Below are positions 54,673 through 64,000 of a DNA stretch of 64,000 bases, one piece after another. The notes under the pieces were generated by a model, which saw only the letters and a list, made by a program, of their open reading frames with translations, ran no database searches and was not told the DNA's origin. Source of the DNA: Zingiber officinale (taxonomy: Eukaryota; Streptophyta; Magnoliopsida; Zingiberales; Zingiberaceae); contig NC_055990.1 of the NCBI RefSeq assembly GCF_018446385.1, forward strand, positions 27,055,891-27,119,890, in the 5' to 3' direction. Every line of letters begins with the position of its first letter. The first letter of the stretch is position 1. The translations under genes and the position numbers were made by a program.

Positions 54673-54855
54673 TCTGATACCAAAATAAATTGGTATCAGA
54701 TAAAATCCCGAAAATCCAGATACGCTAACAAACTCCAGGACACAAAAATCCGAAATCGGAGCCTAGCTCTGATACCAAATAAATTAGTATCAGATAAACC
54801 TCGAAAATCTAAAACGAAGAGCAAGTATCGTGAGCCTGGCTCTGATACCAAAAAT
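54673..54855 (-). repeat. Triplicated primer-binding-site motif with hairpins
   Basis: TCTGATACCA occurs at 54673-54682, 54768-54777 and 54841-54850. The last is the normal primer-binding site (TGGTATCAGAGCC on the minus strand), 5 bp from the LTR end. Each of the other two is followed after 7-8 nt by its inverse complement (TGGTATCAGA at 54691-54700; TAGTATCAGA at 54785-54794), so they can form hairpins. Confidence 0.85.
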
Positions 54856-57800
54856 TGTCACGCCCCAGGTAGTCCCTGTCCGAAGAAATTTCGGCAGCAT
54901 CTCCCCTGTACGGCGGACAATATGAAGCTCAGTATACATATATCTCCATACCTCGGCCACACACGGCCGGAACAATACAATACAATAAGAACACACCACG
55001 CAGTTTATATCAACATTCACATAACTCAACATATAATCAATCCACGCAGTATAATAAGGAAAGACGATATAGAATCTCGAAGATATATGTAAACATCCTA
55101 CTCCACTACATCGAAGAAAACCAAATCCACGAAGTAACGGAAATACAACCGCAGCGGAAACCAATAGTAGTAAACCCGAATGTTCGACATAAAGTCCACA
55201 ATACAAACCCACATTACAAGTATATAAGATGCAAAAGCCAAATATAATCCGACAAAGAAAATCCTCGCGATAATGGGGCTAGCGACTGGAATATCTCCTG
55301 ACGGCCTCAACCTGAAAAATAGTAACAACGGGGTGAGTTCAAAGAACTCAGCAGGTAATCCAATAGATATGTACAGCAACATATAACTACCAGTAATATC
55401 CTAAGGTACAGTCTCCTAAACCATAGGACCACAGATACAGATTCCTAACAATATAATGTATGCATAGTCGGTAATAATCATGGAGTACAGTCTCCTGAAT
55501 AATAATAAGAAATGCATAACTGAATAAAGAAGAATTGTACTCACTAGGGCATCTATCCTGATATAAAGATAGTCAGAACAAAATACATGTATCCTGTATG
55601 CATGTCAATCATATGCACCCAAGTGCATCATCCAATATGCAACAATCACAATAAATGCAACTGTGCATATGATGCGATATGACATGGTCACCCCGACGCT
55701 AGTCGGTAGCCTGCGATGGCGGCGAGACCGAGGTAGGGTCGTGACACTGCACTCGCCGTCACTACCCCGATGAGTGACCGAGTGGACGGATGTCGGAGTA
55801 CACCTATCCTCCTACCTCAAACATAGTGAGGGAGCGAACGCCTCAACCCTGCGCAATGACGGGAGGGATCCTCGTGCTACACGCTGCGTCACACACTACC
55901 CATGAGCGGACCAATGAGCGCCAGAACCTGTCATACACACCACTGTGCCGTGCCACTACCCATGCAGTGGTCGTTGTGTGCAGGCCTTGTAGCCGCCGAC
56001 GAGCTCAACAATAATGGAGTCGTCAATCGCCCAGCATGCAATCATGCAGGATGGTGCATGATGCTACAGTATGTCATACCTGAACATAGCCTCCTCCATA
56101 TATGCGGGTGCCCAAAAGGTAAACGCATATATATAACCATGATATAAACAGCATAAACTCAAAGATATCACATATAACAATGATGTAAGTATCATGAATC
56201 CAAGAGCATGTATCCCACATGTAAAGCAACTAATCCGGTAGAGTAGAGCACTATAGACATGCATCTCTATGAACATATATATACATGGCAAGAGGTAAAT
56301 ATCCAATCCTGAAGTAAGGCAACTAACAGATGAAGCACGTGATAGGTATCAACTAGCTAAGACCAGGGAAGAAATAAATCTACCACCTATCACTAGCAAC
56401 TATATATAAACTATACATATCATAAGACAGTATCAAAAGATAAGTCAAAGGGTACCCGCCTCAAATAGAAGGTACAATCCAAATCCGAAGTCAACGTCGA
56501 GACGCCTGTCTCAAATCAGACTCCTACGTCAAACAACATATATATTTTATTTAGCTAAATCCACATGAATAGCTAAATAAAATCTCTAACACTAAATTAG
56601 GGTAAAACCCTAATCCACAATCTCAACTTACCAATTTAAATCTAATGGTCGATTAGGGTTAGTTACCTAATCCCTAATCACCAATTAGATTAGAAATCCA
56701 ACGGTTGATTAGGGTTAATTACCCTAACCCTAACCATTTCATTAGATTTCTTTTACACAATTAAATCTACACACATGCATTAACTAATCATGGATTAATC
56801 CAATGCATTTCTAATCCAATACATGAATCAAATTCATCTAGAACAAGATCATCAAACGAATATCCAATTTCAATACGTGATCTACAACAAGATCAATTAT
56901 CCTATTCCTTACCTCGAATCCAAGGTGATCACCAATAGATCACAACCAAAGGTGTAGCTGCCGGTTAGGGTAGCTGCTGTTGGAACCTAAGATCACATCC
57001 ACAAGATAGTACCTCTAGTTCACAACCATGCATACTAATCCACAGCACTCAATCAAAAGGAACAGAGCCTCCTCTCTGCCCGGATCGAGCTGCTGTCCAC
57101 CACCAGAACAGCACAACCTACTGGAAACCATCTTACGGCTTGAATCAAGAACAGAAGATCCAAATTCATCAAGGCAACCTAAAGAAAAACCTAATTGAGA
57201 AGCTTACCGTGTGCGAAATGGAAGCTAGAACACAAGACAGTAGATCCAAGCCGGCGTCGAAGAGGAAAGGTCGAGGCTAGGGCTAAGACCTCCCTTCTTG
57301 ATCAGCGATCTGCTCTCACGAAGCAACGATCCAAATGGAAAAGCACCGGCGATGGACCTAGGGCATGGTTCGGCGAAAATCAAGAGAAGAAGAAGAATTA
57401 TCGACTGTGCTAGGGCACGAGTCGGAGGAAACCCAAAGAAGAGGAAGATCCGGTTAAAGCTAGCTTACCTATGCCGGGGATCGAGCGGATCTAGATCGAT
57501 CCAGGGGCGTGGGCAGTCGATTAGAAGAGACGTCGGAGATCGAAGGAAACCAGAGGAGGAGAGGATCGGAACCCTTATGCTCCGAGCTCCGATCTGCGCC
57601 GACGACGCCGAGAGAAGATCAGCGCTCTCACCTAGGGCTGGAGAAAATCACCCACGTCCGGATCTGTGCTGGCGACTGCTCCCCTGGGTCGAGATCGACG
57701 ATCGCCGGAGCTGGACCCTTGCTCCCGTCGCCGTCGCTTGTCCGCGGGAGTGAACAGAGAGAGAGGAAGAGGGGAGATCGGGGGAGCTCGGGTTCGGGAT

Positions 57801-58032
57801 CGGCGGTTTAAGGGAAAAGAAATAAAAGAAAAGGAAAAGGTTTTATAAATAAAACATTTCCTCCATTAAACGGGTATCCCAAATAGGTTTAATCTGAACC
57901 CGAAATTGATCCCCTTAAAACCTGTCTTACGAGCTCCGAAAAATTCCCAGAAAATTTCTAAAAATTCCGGAAAAATATTATAAGGCTATTTCTGAGATAA
58001 CCCTATTTATTTAAATTTTCCGAGATCTCACA
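54856..58032 (-). mobile_element. 5' LTR of the nested gypsy
   Basis: 3,177 bp, the counterpart of 48053-51220. It contains AT-rich stretches with GATTAGGGTTA motifs, a purine-rich G/C-rich part near 57240-57800, and the closing GAGATCTCACA before the TAGGA duplication. Confidence 0.93.
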
Positions 58033-58679
58033 TAGGAAGCCTGCTTTACCTAACTGCAAGCCGACCCGACATATTATTTGCAGTTGGTATGTGCGCAAGA
58101 TACCAATCTTGTGCAAAAGAGTCACATTTAACCTATGTTAAAAGAATACTTAGGTACATTAAAGGTACTCTAAATATAGGACTCTGGTACCCTAGAACTT
58201 GCACCTTTGACCTTCTTGGCTATTCTGACTCGGATTACGCCGGATGCAAGCTAGATAGAAAAAGCATAAGTGGTAGTTGTCAATTTCTAGGACAATGCCT
58301 AGTAAGTTGGTCAAGTAGAAAGCAACATTGTGTTGCTTTATCTACCACTGAAGCTGAATATATAGCCTTAGGTGAATGCACATCTCAATTGCTTTGGATG
58401 ATACACACTCTTAAAGACTATCAACTGAACTATCATAACACAAAAATCTCAATTGATAATATAAGTTCCATAAATTTAACAAAAAACCCAATTCATCACT
58501 CAAGGACTAAACATATAGAAGTGAAGCACCATTTTGTAAGGGATCATGTAGCTAAGGGTGATATTATACTCAACTATGTTGAGTCAAAATCAAATCTAGC
58601 TGACATCTTCACAAAACCCTTACCTGAACTTGAGTTCAGCTCACTTAGAAGACAAATAGGAATGTGTTGGGTAGAATAA
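58033..58679 (+). pseudogene. pol: SIRE-type copia pol: RNase H end, continues 45681-48052
   Basis: After the second TAGGA copy the frame resumes with SLLYLTASRPDILFAV, directly continuing YRSAIG at 48052. It contains the RNase H blocks LGYSDSDYAGCKLDRKSISG, LVSWSSRKQHCVALSTTEAE and IHHSRTKHIEVKHHFVRD, and ends IGMCWVE and a stop at 58679. The Asp/Glu residues of the RNase H active site appear present. It is separated from its polymerase by the gypsy insertion. Confidence 0.95.
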
Positions 58680-59912
58680 ACAATGTTTTTTTTTGTTATC
58701 GTTTGCTTTTAAAAATTCTAGGAAAAACAGTTTTCAAAACTCCAATTTTGTTAGATTTTTAAAATTTGGATTTAGCTTAGGTTTTCCCCTAGATATCATG
58801 TACCCCTAGATTAAAGCCAAAGCATCTCACAATCACCTAGGTATACCTTGCTTGTGTCTTGAAAAACTTAGAAAGGCGTGAGATGCATAGGGTATTGCCT
58901 GGACTCAAGAATGCTTATATCTGTGCATCAATATGAGTCTGGGCGTTAAATATGCAATAAACATTAATCAAGTTAAGTTCTCCAGCTCTAGTCAAGTCTA
59001 CCTGGATCAAATTAACTCAACTTGACTAACCATGTGAAAGCTACTGCCCTCTAGGCAATCAGCAAATAGCTAAAGGTTAGACAATTGGGAAAAGTGTGTG
59101 TCAATTTTTTTTTAAGCATGATTGTACTTTAAGGTTCTAATCAAGTTACTTTACCTGATTAGTTTAAGGCTCTGATACTTAATCAAATTAAACTCAACAA
59201 TTTAATTTGACTCATGCATGGACTGGAAAACAAACTACTGCTACTCCCTGTGTCCTAAAACTAAGTATTTTTTTTTCTTTAATATCAAAACTTCTTCAAA
59301 ATGCATATTCAAAACTTAATTACAGTTTTTCAAAACTTGTCCATGTAATTGAGTATTCAAATAGTTTCAAATCTAGTCAACTTTTTATAACGTTTTCAAG
59401 TGACCTCATATTTTATAACTTCTAAGAAAATCCTTTTTTCAAATACTCATACTTTCAAACCTAGTTAATTTTTAGACTATTTTAACTAGACTTTGTTAGA
59501 TTCTACTCTAAAACTTAGCTATTTGGCAAAATATTTTTTTTTTTCAATACAAATCATTTCGAAGCTGAATATATATATAGCTAAGTATTTTCAAAGTTGG
59601 CAAGTTCCAAAATTCAATAAGTCATTTTGCTAAGAAGAAAATTTACTTTTTAACCCTCTTTGAAAATTTTCCTTCAGAAAATACAAATCTACTTTCAAAC
59701 TGGTTTATTTTTGATATATGGCAAAGGGGGAGAGTAGGTAAATTAAAGTTAAAGGAGGGCTTTTATTAAGGGGGAGTCTAATATTACAAAGTTAAAAGTT
59801 TCCAGCTGAACTGTTATTGCATTTAAAGTTTATTTACTTAAGCTTGGTTAACTTTATGCACTTATTACAAATGTTGTTTTTTTCTTAACTTTGAATTACG
59901 TGTTGCCATAAT
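58680..59912 (+). other. Long 3' non-coding region of the SIRE element
   Basis: 1.2 kb between pol and the polypurine tract. SIRE elements sometimes carry an envelope-like frame here; none is seen. The longest frame (59207-59425) has no motif. Pyrimidine-rich. Confidence 0.6.
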
Positions 59913-59927
59913 CAAAAAGGGGGAGAT
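59913..59927 (+). promoter_or_regulatory. Polypurine tract of the SIRE element
   Basis: CAAAAAGGGGGAGAT directly precedes the 3' LTR. A GGGGGAG motif also occurs at 59726 and 59770. Confidence 0.8.
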
Positions 59928-61213
59928 TGTTGGTGCGGGAAGCATCCGACGATCGAACCTAAGTTTTGATAATGGCAAAGGATTCAAAGTTAAGGTGTGT
60001 TGTGATCTAACATGTTGAATGAGTATTTCAGGAAAAGTCCTAACTGCGGTTAGGCAGGTGAAAAACCCTAGGGGGTGGTAACCCTAGGTCCTAGGGGGGT
60101 GGTAACCCTAGGTGGAGAAAAGTCCTAGCTGCGGTTAGGCAAAGGGAAAAACCCTAGGGGGTGGTAACCCTAGGTCATAGGGGGTGGTAACCCTATGCGG
60201 AAAGTCTTGGCAGGTCGATGGCTTCAGGCAAAAGTCCTAGGGGGTGGTAACCCTAGGTGGAAAGTCCTGGTGTCGCGAACCAGGTGAAAGACTGGACTAG
60301 CCGGGAAGCGGATGTCCAGCAGAAAGTCCTAAAGCGAGTGGAGTAGGTGAGGACGCGTTCCCCGTAGAGGGAACAGTAGGCGTCGGGTCGACCTAGGGTT
60401 TCCGGTGGGAAACCTGAAGTCAGACTCGGACAGTCCGTAGATTGTCTATACTTCATTTATCACATTTATTGCATTAGGTGCTAACTTTGTGTTGCAGGGT
60501 AGTGTTTGGGACTAACGTATATTGCAGGTGCAAAGGAGCAACCTAAAGCCTCGGATGAACAGTGTCCGAGGCGCCTTCATGGAGCTTGGAGGCGCCTGCA
60601 AGGCAAGATGGCTGCGAAAAGCTGTTCAAGGCGCCTTGGTGAACAGTGTAAGGCGCCTTGAACAGATGAAGGCGCCCTGTGAACAGTGAAAGGCGCCTTG
60701 AATCTGTGATAAGGTTCAACCAGTTCGCCCCTTATCTCCGCGGCTGACTCGGCCATTCAAGGCGCCTTGGTGAACAGTAGAAGGCGCCTTGAACACCCTT
60801 TATAAGGGGTTTCGACTAGCAGCTCTCAACAACGATTTTCCAAGCGATCTTTCTGCTACAAGCTGCTCACGAGACGATCCCGAAGTGCTGCTACGAGACA
60901 CCGACGACCCGGAGCTCCGAAATCTTCAGATTACGATTTTGTCGTCGGTATAACTGTACTTTTTCCATTACACTTAACTGTAATACTTGTACTTTTATCG
61001 AGCTTATAGTTGTTGCCCACGGAAAGCGATCAAGGATCGCGGGCCTTCGAGTAGGAGTCGTCACAGGCTCCGAACGAAGTAAAAATCCCTTGTCTCTTTG
61101 TGTCATTTTATTCCGCTGCGTGTTTTTACTCCGATAAGTTTTGCGATTCGAAAAACGAATTAGCCGCGAGCGCTATTCACCCCCCCCCCCCTCTAGCGCG
61201 TCTCGATCCAACA
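59928..61213 (+). mobile_element. 3' LTR of the SIRE-type element
   Basis: 1,286 bp matching 40929-42280 almost base for base, except a roughly 60-bp absence near 60330, a few small indels, and a longer C-run (61181-61191). Followed by the GATAG duplication. Confidence 0.95.
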
Positions 61214-62870
61214 GATAGGGTTGTGAAGCTTTGCTCTTTCTACCACCATCTCCTCAACTCCATAGAACTTCTTTAGATCGTGCCCATTTACTTTGAAAGT
61301 TCTTCTAGTAGGAATCTCCTATATCTCTACCACACCATAAGGAAAATGGTAAGTAACACAATAAGGACTTTCCCACCAAGATCTCAACTTACCACGAATA
61401 GCCGAGACGAGAATTGTATACTAGCACCTTCTCACCCACTTGGGACTCCTTTCGCAAGATGTGCTTGTCATAAAAAATCTTGGTCTTCTCATTGTAAATG
61501 TTGGATTTCTCATAGGCTTCAAGCAAAAGCTCCTCTAATTCTTACAATTGTAATTTCTGCGCAACCCCGGCTTGATCCATATCCATATTACAAGTTTTTA
61601 CTACCAATATGCTCTATGCTCAATTTCAATTAGCAAGTAACATGCTTTATTGAAAAACAATTGTGTATGGTGGCATTCCAATTGGTGTCTTAAAAGCAGT
61701 TTAATAAGCCAACATAGTATCCTCCAATCTCTTACTCTAATCTTTCCTGTCCACCCTTACTATTTTTCCCAAGATCTTGTTAATATCCCTATTCAAAACC
61801 TCTACTTGTCCATTCATTTAAGGATGGTAGGGAGTAGATATTCTGTGTGCAACACCATACTTGATAAGCAAATTCTTCATATGTCTATTGTAGAAGTGGG
61901 ATCCTTAATCACTAATGATGTGAGACTTGACAAAATCCACAATAATTGAAGAATCATCAGTCCTGATTTAGATGACCTACACCCATTTTGAAACATAATC
62001 GACTGCCATAAGAATGTATGCGAACCCAAAAGAAATAGAAAATTAACCCATTAAGTCAATACCCTAAACATCAAATATCTCGTAAAACAACATAGACTGT
62101 TGTAGCATCTCATTCCTACGCCCTAAATCCTAACCCGCTGACAATGCTCACATACTCTAGTATGGCAATGCTCAAAGGCATCGCGGAATAGGCTAAGCCA
62201 ATACAACCTTGAATCCAAGACCTTTCTAGTAGTTCTTTGTGGACCAAAATTACCCCCACAAGGCAGAGAATGACAAAATGTAGGTTTAGAGTGAAACTCG
62301 TCATCCGAAATACATTGTCTAATCACCTGATCAGTACAAAATTTCCACAAGTATGGGTCATCCCAAACATAATACTTAGCATCACTTTTCAATTTATTGA
62401 CCTGTGCTTGTGTGAAATATGAAGGTAAAGCTCGTGCAACTAGGTAATTAACTATGTCTGCATACTAGGGAAGCTTACCTTGCAGTTGTAAAAGATGCTT
62501 GTTCGAAAAATAATCTGCTATTGGTGTAAGCTCAACTCTTCTCTATCCTGCTCAAGTGATCAACCACCATGTTCTCCTTCGTGCTCTTATCACGTATCTC
62601 CATGTTGAATTCTTGGAGCAAAAGAATCCATTTGATTAATAGTGGTTTCACATCCGACATTTTAAGAAGAAACTTCAATGCTACATGATCAGAAAAAACT
62701 ACCACATGATAGCAAAGCAAATATGATCCAAATTTATCTAATGCAAAAACAATTGGTAAAACTCCTTCTCCGTGGTAGTGTAATTTGCCTGAGTGGCATC
62801 CAACATCCTAGAGGTATAATAAATTACATGAGACACTCCCTTCACTCTTTGTAAAAAAACCACCCCACTA
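61214..62870 (-). pseudogene. pol: Athila-like gypsy pol: RNase H and integrase, broken
   Basis: Minus-strand pieces in order: YTSRMLDATQANYTTTEKEF and VVFSDHVALKFLL with LLIKWILLLQEFNMEIRD and NMVVDHLSRIE (RNase H, 62532-62860); YYVWDDPYLWKFCTDQVIRQ (integrase zinc-binding lead, 62123-62392); and, near 61430-61500, [20 protein letters not shown], the integrase C-terminal part. Stops and frameshifts are many. The DHLSR and VWDDPYLWK forms are typical of the Athila/Tat branch. Homology stops near 62870, where unrelated sequence begins, so polymerase is missing. The SIRE element inserted at its 3' end. Confidence 0.8.
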
Positions 62871-62989
62871 CAAAATCAGAGGCTTACAATCAATGAATCT
62901 ATAAATCTAAGACTGCTTACAATTCAAGCTAGGGCATCACTTAAGCTTATATCAATGATCATGACTGTGAAGAAGAAGATGCTTGGCTG

Positions 62990-63179
62990 TAGGGACGGAG
63001 CTAGGAGTTTCATATTGAGGGGGTGAAATGTCTGTGTTTATGTGAGGGGAGGCGACCATGTCGTTGCCTCCCATTTGCCTCTCTTTCATCCTCTATTCAT
63101 ATACCTCATACACTTCTTATACTTAAAAATTAAGGGAGGCACCATCGCCATTGCCCCCACCCCCCTTGCTCCATCCCTG
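62990..63179. mobile_element. hAT-type MITE
   Basis: 190 bp with ends TAGGGACGGAGC and GCTCCATCCCTG (inverted) between perfect 8-bp duplications CTTGGCTG (62982-62989 and 63180-63187). The 8-bp size fits hAT transposition. There is no coding frame. Confidence 0.8.
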
Positions 63180-63187
63180 CTTGGCTG

Positions 63188-64000
63188 AAACTGATCGACA
63201 CTAGATTAATGATCTAATGTGTGCTCTTGAGGATGGAATGGAGTTGATGTCAAAATCAAGACAAAGTAGATGCTGTGGAATTTAGTGGATCATATCTGGA
63301 TAAAGGAATTGACGATAGAGATCCAAGCCATTGTTGGTTCTCATTCCTTGGATCTAGATCAACAACCCAAAATTATCTAGATCTTGATTAAATGCTGGAT
63401 CAGTTCAGATCTTGAATCAAAGACTCCAAATATTAATCTATGATGATGATCTATTCCCCCTTGAATGATGAATTAGATCATGATGAATGGTTTAGATTTT
63501 CTTGAATCTTTGAATGAACAATCAGATTAGATAAGATTGGAGTCCCTTAATTAATCTTAGAATTAATCCCAATTTGGATCAATTTGACTTGAGTCATGGC
63601 TCCTTGATTACCTACAAAGGCCACATTCAAATAAATGGCCATAATTTCAAAAATAAAAGATAAATTATATTAAAACCCAAAAATAAATTCAACTCGTGAA
63701 ATATGATATAAATACTAATTTAATACATAAGAAGATCAAAAAGTATGAATATAGAAACCTAAATATCGTGACAAAAGGATGGTTATTAAATCCTCCACAT
63801 TTATTCTTGCATGTGTTGGGCAAGCAAACAAAACGATGCAATAAACTAAAAATCATCTCCCATATAATTTCTTAGAAATACCTAAAAATATAATAAAAGG
63901 TAATTAACTAAGACCATCTAAAGATCAAACATTCATGAATTCAATCTTTACAATAATCAATAAATATGGTGATTTCAATTCATTTGAAAAACTAAGATAG
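63188..64000. other. AT-rich intergenic, no gene seen
   Basis: Repeated GATCTAGAT/GATCTTGAAT-like words but no array or coding frame of note. Confidence 0.5.

Larger units (their letters stand above)
48053..58032 (-). mobile_element. Nested gypsy element with 3.2-kb LTRs
   Basis: 9,980 bp between TAGGA duplications (48048-48052 and 58033-58037), inserted in the copia pol. On the minus strand it reads TGTGAGATCTCGG...GGGGCGTGACA, with two LTRs of 3,168 and 3,177 bp around a 3.6-kb interior. Primer-binding site, gag, RNase H, integrase and a chromodomain-like end are in gypsy order on the minus strand. LTR length and content suggest a Tekay/Del-type chromovirus (inference). The interior lacks protease and the reverse transcriptase core, so it is non-autonomous. 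Confidence 0.93.
40929..61213 (+). mobile_element. Full-length SIRE-type copia element with nested gypsy
   Basis: 20,285 bp between two perfect GATAG duplications (40924-40928 and 61214-61218). Order: 5' LTR, primer-binding site, gag, A/T-rich repeat array, pol (protease, integrase, reverse transcriptase), a nested gypsy, the rest of pol (RNase H), a long 3' non-coding stretch, polypurine tract, 3' LTR. Without the gypsy and one copy of its duplication it is about 10.3 kb, normal for SIRE/Maximus elements. The two LTRs are very similar, so insertion was recent. It sits in a minus-strand Athila-like gypsy. Confidence 0.95.

Noticed and set aside
58680-59912. Envelope-like gene after SIRE pol
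   Set aside because: Position fits, but no frame longer than about 72 codons and no signal or membrane segment pattern.

Overview
The window is nuclear DNA of a flowering plant with a large, transposon-rich genome, probably a monocot; the species cannot be fixed from sequence alone. Support comes from spliced plant-type receptor kinase genes with GT-AG introns, copia and gypsy retrotransposons primed by initiator-Met tRNA, SINEs, a TRIM, and hAT, Harbinger, Mutator and CACTA-like elements. Only three loci look like functional host genes.

Layout. 1-10422 is a minus-strand nest. A gypsy element (8285-10422, LTR 10009-10422) was interrupted by a copia element (LTR 5876-8284, gag and pol 2401-4767), which was in turn interrupted by a SIRE-type copia element (LTR 738-2400, gag 1-680, running off the left edge). 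10423-15655 is intergenic with a TRIM (11116-11767), a hAT-type MITE (12229-12701) and a Harbinger-type MITE (13553-14377). 15656-30230 is a tandem array of PEPR-like leucine-rich-repeat receptor kinases: gene A (15656-19540), gene B (22010-25703) and a broken third copy C (25988-30230). Copy C holds a Mutator-type MITE, a 2.2-kb insertion with a UGT85-like glycosyltransferase fragment, a solo LTR and a SINE.

30231-40928 holds decayed copia remnants (an LTR within an LTR at 31451-33633, broken gag at 33694-34318), a three-exon gene for a small cysteine-rich secreted peptide (34861-35270), two more SINE-like insertions, a pair of CACTA-like arms and a solo SIRE-type LTR (37509-39174). 40929-61213 is a full-length SIRE-type copia element with target duplication GATAG. 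A 9,980-bp gypsy element (48053-58032, target duplication TAGGA) sits inside its reverse transcriptase-RNase H region. Flanking it at 61214-62870 is a minus-strand Athila-like gypsy pol fragment, the host of that nest. A small hAT MITE (62990-63179) and AT-rich sequence finish the window.

How it fits together. The receptor kinases probably perceive extracellular danger peptides at the plasma membrane, and the small peptide gene could be a secreted defence or signalling peptide; any link between them is conjecture. The array shows duplication, local gene conversion, divergence of a kinase catalytic residue and decay. The rest is a layered record of transposition that target-site duplications let one order in time.
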